DNA of 64,000 nt. It comes from CAKZKT01 sp034434235. GTDB lineage: Bacteria > Chloroflexota > Anaerolineae > CG2-30-64-16. Numbering within the stretch: the first letter of the stretch is position 1; each line of letters starts with the position of its first letter. This document shows positions 18,380-26,460 of this stretch, in pieces. Location: positions 1 to 64,000 of the forward strand of contig DAOTZV010000129.1 of NCBI GenBank assembly GCA_034434235.1, given 5' to 3'. A program made the position numbers and the translations under genes. The notes under the pieces are model-generated. The model did no database searches, had not been told where the DNA came from, and worked only from the letters and a program-made list of their open reading frames with translations.

Positions 18380-18392
18380 TGGTGGCGCGCAG

Positions 18393-18596
18393 ATGGCGGG
18401 CCCGCAATCGCCGGCCGAACCCCCTCCTGAACTCGACCTCAGCCCGTATGAGGGATACTGGGTCGCGCTGGTGCGTGGGCAGGTGGCCGGGGTCGGCCGC
18501 ACGGCCGATGCGGCCCGCCGCATGGCCAGACACGTCCGGCCGCGCGAGGAGCCGGTGGTGATCCTGGTGCGTCACATGCCGCCGCCGGACGAATGA
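18393..18596 (+). CDS. Small DUF5678-like protein
   Basis: A 67-residue protein from ATG 18393. It has the pattern 'YEGYWVALVRGQVAGVGRTADAARRMAR', similar to the small DUF5678 module (Y-x-G-x-W-V-A ... V-x-x-x-G-x-x-x-x-x-A), followed by a strand 'PVVILVRHMP'. Such proteins have no assigned function. It lies 13 nt after sucD and may be read from the same transcript; a palindrome follows at 18601-18627. Confidence 0.6.
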   Translation: MAGPQSPAEPPPELDLSPYEGYWVALVRGQVAGVGRTADAARRMARHVRPREEPVVILVRHMPPPDE

Positions 18597-18600
18597 CGTT

Positions 18601-18627
18601 GTGGCGCAATCCCCCGGATTGCGCCAC
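18601..18627. repeat. 12-bp perfect palindrome (GTGGCGCAATCC)
   Basis: Arms 18601-18612 and 18616-18627 are exact reverse complements with a CCC loop. There is no T-tract. It looks like one of the interspersed palindromes seen elsewhere in the window, with a possible secondary role in ending the sucCD transcript. Confidence 0.75.
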
Positions 18628-18653
18628 GGAAAGATGTTGGGGCAGATAAGGCA

Positions 18654-20183
18654 GTGGTGGATCGAGAGGGAGTTGCAACGGCGCACGCGGATGCGGTGAT
18701 CGCCCTGATCGCGGCTCAGGGCCGGCCGGCATGGCTGGTGGGCGGTTACGTGCGAGACCGTCTCCTGGGCCGGCCCACGCACGACCTGGACGTGATCGTC
18801 CCCGAGGGCGGCGTCCGGCTGGTGCGCGCCATCGCCAACGCGTTCGGCGGCGCATGTTTCGTCCTGGACGCCGAACGCGACGTGGGCCGCGCCATCCTCC
18901 GCAACCAGAGCGGCGCGCCCCTGGAGGTAGATGTGGCCCGCCTGCGTTCGCCGGAGCTCCACGAGGACCTGAGCCTGCGCGACTTCACCGTCAACGCCAT
19001 GGCGCAGGAGATCACGTCGGCGGGCGTCTCGGCCGAGCTGATCGACCCCTTCGATGGTCGGGGTGATCTGCGCAAGAGGCTCATCCGCGCGGTCACCGAA
19101 AGCTCGCTGCGCGATGACCCGTTGCGTTGCCTGCGCGCGGTGCGCCAGGCCGTGGAGCTGGGCTTCCGCATCGAAGAGGCCACCTACAACCTGATCCGCC
19201 GCGACGCGGCCTTGCTGGCGAACGTGGCCGGCGAACGCGTGCGCGACGAGCTGATGCGGATCGTGGCGGCCCCCGGCGCGTGGCAACACATGCGCCTCCT
19301 GGCCGATCTCGCCATCCTGCCGATCGTGTTGCCCGAAGCTGCCGCACTGATCGGCGTGACGCAGTCGCCCCCGCATTACCAGGACGTCTTCGATCATACC
19401 CGCTCGGTCATGGCCCATGTGGAGGGGCTCCTGGCGCTCCTGTGGCCCGAGGCTTTTGCCGTTCCCGCTCCGGTCCCCGACGATTCGACGGTGATCGCGG
19501 CCGCGTGGCAATGGGCCGATGTCGCCGATCTGCTGGCGCCGTATCGCGATGACCTGCGCCGGCATCTGAATCAGACGCTGGCGGCCGGCCGCACGCGGCG
19601 CGATTGGCTGTTCTGGGCCGCGCTGGCGCACGACTGGGGCAAGCCCGCCATGCGCACGGTGGATGCCGATGGCCGCGTGCGCTTCTATGAGCATGATCAG
19701 TGGGGCGCGGTGCTCGTGCAACATCGGGGCGAGGCGCTCAAGTTCGCCACCGATGAAATCGCCTACCTGGCGCGGCTGGTGTATGGACATATGCGGCCCA
19801 CCCACCTGGCGCACGACTATCCGCCCAGCCGGCGGGCGATCTATCGCTATTACGTCGCCATGGGCGACGCCGGGCCGGAATGCGGCCTGCTCAGCCTGGC
19901 CGACAGCATGGCGACGCGCGCCGTCCCGCCCGATCCCGAGAGCTGGCGCCGCCGGCTGGAGGTGACCGGCCGGCTGTTGCATGTTTTCTTTCGCGAGCGG
20001 CAGGAGCGCCTGGAGCCGGCTCCTTTGCTGGACGGCCATCAACTGATGGCCGAGTTCGGCCTTTCTGCCGGCCCGCAGATCGGCCGGCTGCTGGACGGCC
20101 TCCGCGAGGCCCAGGCGGTGGGCGAAGTGACCACCCTCGCCGAGGCGCGCGCCTGGCTGGCCGAGCGGATCCGGGCGGGTTGA
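18654..20183 (+). CDS. CCA tRNA nucleotidyltransferase / poly(A) polymerase family, with HD domain
   Basis: A 509-residue class II nucleotidyltransferase from GTG 18654. The head domain shows 'WLVGGYVRDRLLGRPTHDLDVIV' with the GG motif and the catalytic D-x-D, 'LRDFTVNAMA', and 'DDPLRCLRAVRQAVELGF' (RNA-binding neck). The C-terminal half has an HD-type 'ALAHDWGKPAMR' near residue 325. The enzyme adds CCA to tRNA 3' ends or adds 3' A tails; sequence alone does not separate the two. Its length is longer than the short CCA-adding type and fits the HD-containing type. It is five bases ahead of the phosphatase gene. Confidence 0.85.
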   Translation: MVDREGVATAHADAVIALIAAQGRPAWLVGGYVRDRLLGRPTHDLDVIVPEGGVRLVRAIANAFGGACFVLDAERDVGRAILRNQSGAPLEVDVARLRSPELHEDLSLRDFTVNAMAQEITSAGVSAELIDPFDGRGDLRKRLIRAVTESSLRDDPLRCLRAVRQAVELGFRIEEATYNLIRRDAALLANVAGERVRDELMRIVAAPGAWQHMRLLADLAILPIVLPEAAALIGVTQSPPHYQDVFDHTRSVMAHVEGLLALLWPEAFAVPAPVPDDSTVIAAAWQWADVADLLAPYRDDLRRHLNQTLAAGRTRRDWLFWAALAHDWGKPAMRTVDADGRVRFYEHDQWGAVLVQHRGEALKFATDEIAYLARLVYGHMRPTHLAHDYPPSRRAIYRYYVAMGDAGPECGLLSLADSMATRAVPPDPESWRRRLEVTGRLLHVFFRERQERLEPAPLLDGHQLMAEFGLSAGPQIGRLLDGLREAQAVGEVTTLAEARAWLAERIRAG

Positions 20184-20187
20184 TCCC

Positions 20188-20910
20188 ATGTTCAACGTCA
20201 ACCTCGCGGTGGCCAAGGCGCCCAAATACGCGGTGCGCGAGAGCGGCGATTCGGTCGAGGTCGTCGAGCGGCCGCGCGGGGGCCTGTCGGTCGTCATGGC
20301 CGACGGCCAGCGCAGCGGCCAGAGCGCCAAGGCCATCAGCAACATGGCGGTGCGCAAGGCGTTGAGCCTGCTTGCGGAAGGGGTGCGCGATGGCGCGGTG
20401 GCGCGCGCCGCGCACGACTACCTGCGCACCCTGCGCCGCGGCCAGGTCTCGGCCGAGCTGACCATCATCTCCGTGGACCTGGAGACCCGCACGCTGGTCA
20501 TCTCGCGCAACAGCCGGTGTCCGGTCCTGTTGCATGAGGCGACCGGCTGGCGCGTCCTGGACGAGCCGGCCGAGACGGTCGGCATCCGCGAGCGCACCCG
20601 GCCGGTGATCGTCGAGCTGCCCCTGGCGGCCCCACAGACGGCCATTGCGTTCACCGACGGCGTCCTCCACGCGGGGGAGCGCCGCGGCATCCGGCTCGAT
20701 CCGCTCGCCGTGGTGCAGGCGTTGGCATGTCAACCCACGTGCACGGCCAGCCAACTGGCCGACGGCCTGCTGGCGGCCGCTCTGGCCGCCGACGACGGCC
20801 GGCCGGCCGATGATGTGACCGTGGTGGTGGTGCAGATCGGCGAACGGCCGGCCGACGAGGAGCTGGAAGTGCGGCGCATGACGGTGACCTTCCCGGTGCC
20901 GCCGATCTGA
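20188..20910 (+). CDS. PP2C/SpoIIE-type protein phosphatase
   Basis: A 240-residue protein with the metal-dependent phosphatase layout: 'MADGQRSGQSAKAISNMAV' (metal-binding DG), 'ISRNSRCPVLL', 'AIAFTDGVLHAG' (TDG), and 'GRPADDVTVVVVQI' (final DD). SpoIIE-type phosphatases remove phosphate from serine or threonine of anti-anti-sigma factors or similar partners. No anti-sigma or anti-anti-sigma gene is beside it, so the partner is unknown. It starts 4 bp after the CCA enzyme stop and appears to be in the same operon. Confidence 0.8.
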   Translation: MFNVNLAVAKAPKYAVRESGDSVEVVERPRGGLSVVMADGQRSGQSAKAISNMAVRKALSLLAEGVRDGAVARAAHDYLRTLRRGQVSAELTIISVDLETRTLVISRNSRCPVLLHEATGWRVLDEPAETVGIRERTRPVIVELPLAAPQTAIAFTDGVLHAGERRGIRLDPLAVVQALACQPTCTASQLADGLLAAALAADDGRPADDVTVVVVQIGERPADEELEVRRMTVTFPVPPI

Positions 20911-20928
20911 TCTCGGAGCGAGGCGCGG

Positions 20929-21336
20929 ATGGACGGGCCGTTGATCGCAGTGGTGGGCGTCTGCGCGGCGGGCAAGTCCACCCTGGTGGCGGGCCTCCGG
21001 GCGCACGGCTGGAATGCCCGTCAGGTGGCCCAGGAGCATTCCTACGTTCCCGACATGTGGCAACGCATCACCGGCCCCGACATCCTGATCTATCTGGACG
21101 CGGAGCTGGCGACGGTGCAGCAGCGCCGCCGCGATCCGAGCTTCGATGCCGGCCTCCTGGCCGAAGAGCGCCGCCGGCTGCGCCACGCTCGCCAGCATTG
21201 CGATATCTACCTGGCGACCGACGCGTTGACGCCGGAGGAGGTGCTGGCGACGGTGTTGCGCCGATTGCGTGCGGCAGGGGCCGCCGACCGGCCGCCGGCA
21301 ATGCTCACGGGCCGGGCAGATGAGCATGAGGCATGA
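20929..21336 (+). CDS. Small P-loop NTPase/kinase-like protein
   Basis: A 135-residue protein with a Walker A loop 'GVCAAGKSTL' (residues 7-16) and a later 'ILIYLDAELATVQQRRRDPSF' segment typical of small-molecule kinases, where an aspartate ends a strand. Its length is short for a full kinase and the lid region is abbreviated. The substrate is unknown. It follows the phosphatase by 18 bp on the same strand. Confidence 0.65.
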   Translation: MDGPLIAVVGVCAAGKSTLVAGLRAHGWNARQVAQEHSYVPDMWQRITGPDILIYLDAELATVQQRRRDPSFDAGLLAEERRRLRHARQHCDIYLATDALTPEEVLATVLRRLRAAGAADRPPAMLTGRADEHEA

Positions 21337-21392
21337 GCGCCGCGGCACGCGGCGGTTGATCTGGCCGGTTTTTCCACCGCGACGTGGTCTTT

Positions 21393-21421
21393 TTGACAGT
21401 CTTCTGTCGCGGCATTATAAT
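21393..21421 (+). promoter_or_regulatory. Perfect consensus sigma-70 promoter of secDF
   Basis: TTGACA at 21393-21398 and TATAAT at 21416-21421 with exactly 17 nt between them. Both hexamers match the consensus fully. The secD ATG is 54 nt downstream, preceded by GGAGGGGAGAGG. Confidence 0.85.
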
Positions 21422-21475
21422 CGCTTTGTTTGTCTTCGTGACAGCGAATCGTAATCCCGGAGGGGAGAGGAACGC

Positions 21476-22879
21476 ATGCAGAGTCGCAATTCCGTGGTGT
21501 TACTCCTGATCATCTTCCTGGCCCTGGTCGCCCTTTACATCGTCGCGCCCATCCAGCACTGGTCCGGCCTGGTCAACCTGCTGGTGTGGCAGCCGCCGGA
21601 GGCCAGGAGCATGGACTTCAAGTTGGGCCTTGACCTGCGCGGAGGCACGCAGGTGTTGTTGCAGGCCAGGCCGCCGGCCGGCCAACGGTTCACGGCCGCC
21701 GATATGGAAGCGGCTCGCGTCATCGTGGAGCGCCGCGTGAACGCGCTCGGCCTCACCGAGCCGCTCGTGCAGCTTCAGGGCGAGAACCGCATCATCGTCG
21801 AGATGCCCGGCGTGGACAATCCCGATCAGGCCGTGCAAACGCTGAAGAACACGGGCCAGCTCGAATTCGTCGAGATGGGGCCGTCGGCCAACTCGCCCTA
21901 TCCGCGCATCGCCCAGGGCGTTTACGTGCGGACGACCGGCAACGACCGGGTGCCGACGCCCGAAGAGCTGGGCAAGACCGAGTTCCCCTATCCCGACGTG
22001 GTGTTCAAGACGATCATGACGGGCCGGGATCTGAAGAACGCGGCCGTGGCCCTCGACCAGTACGGCGCGCCGGCCATCACCTTCGAGCTGACCGACAACG
22101 GCGCGAAGATCTTCGCCGACTACACGCGCGAGCATGTCGGCGACATCCTGGCGATCGTCCTGGACAACGTCGTCCTGTCGGCCCCGCGCATCCAGAGCGC
22201 CATCCCCGAGGGCCGCGGCGAGATCACCGGCAAGTTCACCCGGGCCGAGGCCGAGAGCCTGGCGGTGCAGATGCGCTACGGCGCGCTGCCGGTTCCGCTG
22301 GAGGTGGTCAACCGCCGCACGATCGGCGCCACCCTCGGCGCGGACTCGGTGCAGGCGAGCATCCGGGCCGGCCTGATCGGCCTCTTCACCGTGCTGCTCT
22401 TCATGATCGTCTACTATCGGCTGCCCGGGCTGATGGCGGCGCTGGCCCTCATCATTTACGCGCTGCTCAACCTGGCCATCTACAAGTTGATCCCCATCAC
22501 GTTGACCCTGCCGGGCATCACCGGCTTCCTGCTCTCGACCGCGATGGCCGTGGATGCCAACATCCTGATCTTCGAGCGCATGAAGGAGGAGCTGCGTTGG
22601 GGCCGGCCGCTGCGGTCGGCGCTCGAGGCCGGCTTCAGCCGGGCGTGGACTTCGATCTTCGACTCGAACTTCTCGACCCTGATCACCTGCGCGATCCTGA
22701 TCATGTTCGGTCGCACCTTCGGCGCACAGGCGGTCCTGGGCTTCGCGTTGAACCTGGCGATCGGTGTGCTGATCAGCATGTTCACCGCGGTCATCGTGAC
22801 GCGCACGTTCCTGCGGGCGATCTTCCAGGGCGAGCGCAGCGAGGCGTTGCGCGAGAAGCGCTGGGTGTTGGGATTCTAA
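21476..22879 (+). CDS. secD: Protein translocase subunit SecD
   Basis: A 467-residue inner-membrane protein that with SecF uses the proton-motive force to help SecYEG export proteins. One N-terminal helix is followed by the periplasmic region with 'DFKLGLDLRGGTQVLLQA' (about 43-60) and a P1-like head, then five C-terminal helices including 'GFLLSTAMAVDANILIFERMKEELRWG', the conserved signature of the family. Its length is at the short end, as in other Gram-positive-like and Chloroflexota SecD. Spacing to secF is 21 nt, so the two are one transcript from the consensus promoter at 21393. Confidence 0.97.
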   Translation: MQSRNSVVLLLIIFLALVALYIVAPIQHWSGLVNLLVWQPPEARSMDFKLGLDLRGGTQVLLQARPPAGQRFTAADMEAARVIVERRVNALGLTEPLVQLQGENRIIVEMPGVDNPDQAVQTLKNTGQLEFVEMGPSANSPYPRIAQGVYVRTTGNDRVPTPEELGKTEFPYPDVVFKTIMTGRDLKNAAVALDQYGAPAITFELTDNGAKIFADYTREHVGDILAIVLDNVVLSAPRIQSAIPEGRGEITGKFTRAEAESLAVQMRYGALPVPLEVVNRRTIGATLGADSVQASIRAGLIGLFTVLLFMIVYYRLPGLMAALALIIYALLNLAIYKLIPITLTLPGITGFLLSTAMAVDANILIFERMKEELRWGRPLRSALEAGFSRAWTSIFDSNFSTLITCAILIMFGRTFGAQAVLGFALNLAIGVLISMFTAVIVTRTFLRAIFQGERSEALREKRWVLGF

Positions 22880-22900
22880 AGGGAGCGAGGGGGAACCGAC

Positions 22901-23842
22901 ATGTTTCGCATCGTAGAGCATCGCAGGTGGTATTTCCTGCTTTCTTTGTTGATCATCGTGCCCGGCCTGGTGGCCATGATCTACTCGACGGCGACCACGG
23001 GCCGGCCCTTCCGGGTGGCGATCGACTTCACCGGCGGCGCGATCTGGGAGCTGGGCTTCGACCGGCCGATCCGGCCGGCCGATCTGCGCGCGATCTTCGT
23101 GGACGCGGGCTTCAACGACACGGCCGTCACCACGGTGGGGGACGGCAAGACGGCCCAGGTGCGGCTCAAGCCGATTGACGAAGACCAGAAGGTATCGCTC
23201 ATGTCGGCGGTGAAGGCCCGATTCGGGGACGTCCAGGAGATCCAGTTCGCGCTGGTAGGCCCGGCCATCGGCAGCGAGGTGACGCAGGCGGCCATCGTCG
23301 CGGTCTTTGCCGCTTCCATCGCCATTACCCTCTTCCTGGTGGTGGCGTTCCGCAAGGTGCCGCACTCCTTCCGCTATGGCGTCTCGGCCGTCATCGCTAT
23401 GGTCCACGACATCCTGGTGACCCTGGGCCTCTTCAGCATCCTCAGCCTCTTCCTGGGGTGGGAGGCCGACGCGTTGCTCCTGACCGCGCTGTTGACGGTG
23501 ATCGGCTTTTCGGTCCAGGACACGATCGTGGTGTTCGACCGCATTCGCGAGAATTCGGGCAAGTATCGCGGGGAGTCCTTCAGCCTGATCACCAACCGCA
23601 GCCTGCTGGAGACGCTCCATCGGTCGCTGGCGACGCAGCTCAACGCGCTCTTCATGATGGTGGCCCTCATGCTCTTCGGCGGCTCGACCATCCGCCAGTT
23701 CGTGGCGGTGATGTTCTTCGGCCTGATCAGCGGCACTTATTCTTCGATCTTCAACGCGGTGCCGATCCTGGTGGCGTGGGAAGAACGCGATCTGTTGGGG
23801 ACGAAGAAGTCGAAGGCCCAGCTGGCGGCCGAAGCCGCGTAA
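22901..23842 (+). CDS. secF: Protein translocase subunit SecF
   Basis: A 313-residue partner of SecD. It shows the first helix, then 'RVAIDFTGGAIWELGF' (about 37-52), and the C-terminal signature 'GFSVQDTIVVFDRIRENSGKYRG' (about 200-222), with six predicted helices in all. The length is typical. It has AGGGAGCGAGGGGG upstream of ATG 22901. Confidence 0.97.
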   Translation: MFRIVEHRRWYFLLSLLIIVPGLVAMIYSTATTGRPFRVAIDFTGGAIWELGFDRPIRPADLRAIFVDAGFNDTAVTTVGDGKTAQVRLKPIDEDQKVSLMSAVKARFGDVQEIQFALVGPAIGSEVTQAAIVAVFAASIAITLFLVVAFRKVPHSFRYGVSAVIAMVHDILVTLGLFSILSLFLGWEADALLLTALLTVIGFSVQDTIVVFDRIRENSGKYRGESFSLITNRSLLETLHRSLATQLNALFMMVALMLFGGSTIRQFVAVMFFGLISGTYSSIFNAVPILVAWEERDLLGTKKSKAQLAAEAA

Positions 23843-23977
23843 ACCCGTTGGCCGCACGCCGCGCCACGTCGGACGCGCGGCGTGCGCCTCTACAGTTGCC
23901 TGGCATTTTCCGGCCGATCCGGTTCCACTGGCGGGGCCGAAAGGCCAGGCATCTTTGTTTGCATTCCGGTGAAGCCG

Positions 23978-24931
23978 ATGCGCGCTTTGCTTTGCGATAA
24001 CGGTTTGCGCTACGCTCCGACCTATCCCGACCCGCGGCCGGCTCCCGGCGAGGCGCTGATTCGGGTGCGCCTGGCCGGCCTCTGTTCGACCGACCGGGAG
24101 CTGGTGGCCGGGTACATGGGCTTTCGGGGCGTGCTGGGACACGAGTTCGTGGGCGAGGTCGTCGAGGCGGACGATCCGACGTGGCTCGGCCAGCGCGTCG
24201 TGGGCGATATCAACGCGGCGTGCTATCGGTGTGAGACGTGCCTGGCCGGCCGGCATACCCATTGCCCGCACCGCACGACCCTGGGCATCTTCGGTCGGGA
24301 CGGTGCGTTCGCCGAGTATCTGACCCTGCCGTTGCCCAACCTCTACCGCGTGCCGCCGGCCGTGCCGGACGAGCGCGCGGTGTTCACCGAACCGCTCGCC
24401 GCGGCGTGCGAGATCCTGGAACAGGTCGCCATCCGGCCGACCGACCGCGTGATCGTGGTGGGGGATGGCCGGCTCGGCTTGCTGGCGGCCGCGGTGCTGC
24501 GCCTGACCGGCGCCGACCTGCACCTGGTGGGCCGCCACCCCGAGAAGCTGGCCATCGCGCGCGGGTGGGGGATCGCGACGCACGAGGGGGCCGACGGCCT
24601 CCCCGAGCGCCGGGCCGATGTGGTGGTGGAGTGCACCGGTCGGCCGGCCGGCTTCGAGCTGGCGCGACGGCTGGTGCGGCCGGCCGGCGTGCTGGTGTTG
24701 AAGAGCACCTATCACGGCGACGTGACGATCAATCTGGCAAGCCTGGTGGTGGACGAGATCACGCTCGTCGGCTCGCGCTGCGGGCCGTTTGCGGCCGCGC
24801 TGCGGCTGCTCGAGGCGGGCCTGGTGGACCCGACCCCGCTGATCGCGGCGCGCTATGGATTGGCGGACGGCGAGGCGGCCTTCGACCTGGCCTTCCATCG
24901 AGGGGCGCTGAAGGTTCTGCTGGAGCTTTGA
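23978..24931 (+). CDS. Zinc-dependent alcohol dehydrogenase family protein (MDR)
   Basis: A 317-residue medium-chain dehydrogenase from ATG 23978. The GroES-like half has 'GLCSTDRELVAGY' (catalytic Cys with following D/E), 'GHEFVGEV' (His-Glu pair), and the structural-zinc cysteines in 'CYRCETCLAGRHTHCPH'. The Rossmann half shows a GxGxxG-like 'VVGDGRLGLLAAAVL'. It oxidises an alcohol or polyol with NAD(P); the substrate is unknown. It lies 135 bp after secF and is followed by palindromic repeats, so it is probably a separate unit. Confidence 0.85.
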   Translation: MRALLCDNGLRYAPTYPDPRPAPGEALIRVRLAGLCSTDRELVAGYMGFRGVLGHEFVGEVVEADDPTWLGQRVVGDINAACYRCETCLAGRHTHCPHRTTLGIFGRDGAFAEYLTLPLPNLYRVPPAVPDERAVFTEPLAAACEILEQVAIRPTDRVIVVGDGRLGLLAAAVLRLTGADLHLVGRHPEKLAIARGWGIATHEGADGLPERRADVVVECTGRPAGFELARRLVRPAGVLVLKSTYHGDVTINLASLVVDEITLVGSRCGPFAAALRLLEAGLVDPTPLIAARYGLADGEAAFDLAFHRGALKVLLEL

Positions 24932-24943
24932 GAGGAAAAACAC

Positions 24944-25019
24944 GTGCCAGGCGCCTTTTCAGCGCCTGGCACATGTGGAGCGGAATCGTATGGCAGGGGC
25001 GCACGGCCGTGCGCCCTTG
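24944..25019. repeat. Two palindromes after the dehydrogenase gene (family F and a GGGCGCACGG type)
   Basis: 24944-24954 pairs with 24962-24972 over 11 bp (loop CTTTTCA). A second palindrome, GGGCGCACGGCCGTGCGCCC, is at about 24998-25017. They lie between convergent genes and could end transcription, but neither has a clear T-tract. Confidence 0.75.
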
Positions 25020-25022
25020 CCA

Positions 25023-25265
25023 TCAGTGGCCGCAGGTCGAGCAGCTTCCGCCGGCGCACGACCCGCAGGATGATCCGCTGCCCGCCACCAGCCGGCTGTT
25101 CCCGCTGGCGTCCTTGCCGACGGCCGCGAAGAGCGAGATCAGGCGCCGGCCGGTCAGCTCCGCGCAGTAGGGACAGGCCACGGGCTCGTCCGCCTGGCTC
25201 ATCGGACGGAGCACCTCGAAGCGCGTTTCGCAATTGGCGCAACGATATTCGTACAGTGGCATCAT
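25023..25265 (-). CDS. FmdB-type zinc ribbon protein
   Basis: An 80-residue protein starting 'MMPLYEYRCANCETRFEV' with a zinc ribbon (C-x2-C at about 9-12 and C-x2-C in 'CPYCAE' at 31-34), then a Gly/Ser/Cys-rich tail 'SCGSCAGGSCSTCGH'. This is the layout of the FmdB/CxxC regulatory family, whose function is not settled. It is divergent from the carboxypeptidase gene with only 22 bp between the starts. Confidence 0.85.
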   Translation of the reverse strand: MMPLYEYRCANCETRFEVLRPMSQADEPVACPYCAELTGRRLISLFAAVGKDASGNSRLVAGSGSSCGSCAGGSCSTCGH

Positions 25266-25287
25266 CTCACCTCGACGAAGGATTGGT

Positions 25288-26439
25288 TTGAATTGTAGCC
25301 CGGATTCGACAGGACGTCAAGCTGGCGCGAGGTCTTGCACGATTGCGACGTTCCTCCTGGTGTGCCTCGCCGGCCTGGCCGCCGCGGGGTTCGGCCCGCC
25401 CGTGATCACCGATGGCCGACCGGGTGGATTGCGCCTGTATCCCGAGCACATCCGCGCGGCCCATGCCCTGGCCCGGCCGCCCGAGGTGACCGCGGCCGCG
25501 GCGCTCGTCGTGGACCTCGACGCCGGCCAGGCGCTCTACAGCCGCCGGCCCGCCGAGCCGTGGCCGCCCGCCAGCACGGCCAAGCTGATGACCGCCCTGG
25601 TGGTGGTGCGCCATGCCGATATCCGTCGCCAGGTCGTCGTGTCGGCCCGGGCGGCCGGAACGCCGGGCAGCCGGATGGGATTGACGGCCGGCGAAACGTT
25701 GACTGTGCGCGACCTGCTCTACGGCCTCTTGTTGCCTTCGGGCAACGATGCGGCCGTCGCCCTGGCCGAGCACGTGGCCGGCAGCGAAGCGGCCTTCGTC
25801 GGCCTGATGAACGAGACCGCGGCCGGCCTGGGATTGCAGGGCACGCGCTTCGCCAACGCGCACGGCAGCGACGTGCCGGGCCAGGTCACCACCGCGGCCG
25901 ATCTGGTGATCCTGGCGCAGGCCGTCCTGGCCGATCCGTTGCTCAGCCAGATCGTCGCGACGCCGTCGGCCCAGGTCGGGGGCCGCACGCTCGCGAACAC
26001 CAACGAGCTGCTCGGCGCCTATCCGCGCGTGGATGGCGTCAAGACCGGCACGACGGACGCCGCCGGCGAATGCCTTGTCGTTTCGGTCACGCGCGAGGGC
26101 CATCGCCTGGTTGCCGTCGTGCTCGGCAGCCGGGATCGCTATGCCGACGCGCGGCGCCTGCTCGACTTTGCGTTGGTTGGCTGGCAGTGGCACAATACCG
26201 GATTGCCGGACAACGCGCTTGCGTGGACGATCGGGCCGGACGGGGTGGCCTACCGGTTGCGGAGCGTTGCGGCGTCCGACCTGTTTCTGCCGCGCTGGCA
26301 GTGGACGCTGGTGCAGCCGGTGCGCAGCCTGGACGCGGCCGCGGTGCTCACCGGCACGTTGCCGGTGGGCACCCTGACGTGGACTTTCGCCGGCCAACCG
26401 TTGGCCGCGACGCCCCTGACCGTATGGCCGGGGCCCTGA
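25288..26439 (+). CDS. D-alanyl-D-alanine carboxypeptidase (S11 family)
   Basis: A 383-residue secreted penicillin-binding protein. The proposed TTG start at 25288 has GAAGGA at 25277-25282 and gives an N-terminal hydrophobic signal segment (residues 19-35); no ATG exists in a suitable place. The serine-transferase motifs are all present: S96-T-A-K99, S151-G-N153 and K252-T-G254. The enzyme trims the terminal D-Ala from peptidoglycan stem peptides. A C-terminal beta-rich domain of about 100 residues follows, as in DacA-like proteins. It is 21 bp ahead of the next gene. Confidence 0.9.
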   Translation: MNCSPDSTGRQAGARSCTIATFLLVCLAGLAAAGFGPPVITDGRPGGLRLYPEHIRAAHALARPPEVTAAAALVVDLDAGQALYSRRPAEPWPPASTAKLMTALVVVRHADIRRQVVVSARAAGTPGSRMGLTAGETLTVRDLLYGLLLPSGNDAAVALAEHVAGSEAAFVGLMNETAAGLGLQGTRFANAHGSDVPGQVTTAADLVILAQAVLADPLLSQIVATPSAQVGGRTLANTNELLGAYPRVDGVKTGTTDAAGECLVVSVTREGHRLVAVVLGSRDRYADARRLLDFALVGWQWHNTGLPDNALAWTIGPDGVAYRLRSVAASDLFLPRWQWTLVQPVRSLDAAAVLTGTLPVGTLTWTFAGQPLAATPLTVWPGP

Positions 26440-26460
26440 TGATGGCGGTTCATTTGACCT

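Noticed and set aside
21500..24943. A 1147-codon open frame on the minus strand
   Set aside because: It lies antisense to secD, secF and the dehydrogenase, all of which have clear family motifs.
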